Both the position numbers and the translations under genes were made by a program. Source: Minisyncoccota bacterium (GTDB lineage Bacteria; Verrucomicrobiota; Lentisphaeria; Oligosphaerales; MVZH01). Taken from it: a stretch of 5,489 nt of DNA. A model generated the notes under the pieces. The model searched no databases. It saw only the letters and a program-made list of their open reading frames with translations, and was not told where the DNA came from. The stretch covers positions 1 to 5,489 of the forward strand of contig JAIPIM010000279.1 in NCBI GenBank assembly GCA_021734725.1, written 5' to 3'. Below are positions 5,372-5,489 of this stretch, one piece after another. How positions within the stretch are numbered: position 1 is the first letter of the stretch; every line of letters starts with the position of its first letter.

Positions 5372-5489
5372 ATGCCTGATCCGGAACGATTCATCTCCTC
5401 TCAGTTGAACAAGCGGGAAGAAACGTATGAAGCCACGCTTCGTCCCACACGTTTCGAAGACTTCCCCGGGCAAGAACGGGTCAAGCAGC
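5372..5489 (+). CDS. ruvB: RuvB, Holliday-junction branch-migration ATPase, 5' end only
   Basis: Only 39 codons are in the window (MPDPERFISSQLNKREETYE and onward). The segment LRPTRFEDFPGQERVK (24-39) matches the conserved RuvB N-terminus (xLRPxxLxEFxGQ), just before the Walker A region, which lies outside the window. With RuvA it forms the AAA+ motor that drives branch migration. The start is uncertain. ATG 5372 gives a typical N-terminus, but no clear Shine-Dalgarno precedes it. An in-frame GTG at 5336 would add 12 residues and also lacks a good site. The 49-nt spacing from ruvA suggests co-transcription and possibly translational coupling. Confidence 0.9.
   Translation, partial: MPDPERFISSQLNKREETYEATLRPTRFEDFPGQERVKQ

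Noticed and set aside
1..5489. CRISPR arrays, insertion sequences, phage or defence genes
   Set aside because: No regular spaced repeats, transposase-like frames, terminal inverted repeats or compositional islands were seen. The genes are conserved housekeeping functions.

Overview
The window looks like ordinary bacterial chromosome of moderate GC content. It holds two oppositely directed groups of housekeeping genes around an intergenic region at 3529-3863. Leftwards (minus strand) run serA, a long-form D-3-phosphoglycerate dehydrogenase, and then ilvB, the acetolactate synthase large subunit, cut by the left edge. Rightwards (plus strand) run lexA, ruvA and the first 39 codons of ruvB, cut by the right edge. 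The organism cannot be named from this. The variant LexA recognition helix, the unusual SerA active-site loop and the gene order fit a lineage away from Proteobacteria and Firmicutes. The PVC group (Verrucomicrobiota, Kiritimatiellota, Lentisphaerota) is a low-confidence guess.

Region by region. (1) 1-1611 minus: ilvB. (2) 1612-1956: the serA-ilvB gap, the most information-rich non-coding stretch. In the direction of transcription it holds a good sigma70-type promoter (TTGACA, 17 nt, TACATT), a 26-codon leader ORF with three consecutive Val codons, a GC-rich hairpin inside that ORF, and a perfect 9-bp terminator stem followed by U8. Together these form a classical translation-coupled transcription attenuator for ilvB, with a plausible competing antiterminator pairing. 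(3) 1957-3528 minus: serA. (4) 3529-3863: divergent serA/lexA region with near-symmetric back-to-back -10 elements, a doubtful 41-codon ORF, and a run of GCAT-type repeats ahead of lexA. (5) 3864-4484 plus: lexA. (6) 4485-4713: a long lexA-ruvA gap holding a hairpin at the lexA stop codon, a roughly 75-nt region predicted to fold into a long two-part stem-loop, and a possible ruvA promoter. (7) 4714-5322 plus: ruvA from a GTG start. (8) 5372-end plus: 5' end of ruvB.

Functionally, the right half is an SOS module: the self-cleaving repressor LexA followed by the RuvAB Holliday-junction branch-migration motor. The left half is amino-acid biosynthesis: SerA commits 3-phosphoglycerate to serine, and IlvB catalyses the first common step to Val/Leu (and, with 2-ketobutyrate, Ile). 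The ilvB attenuator would let the cell read valyl-tRNA charging and raise ilvB expression when valine is short. The genes are individually well known. The points worth a second look are the attenuator, the LexA helix and its unknown operator, the SerA active-site substitution, and the structured lexA-ruvA spacer.
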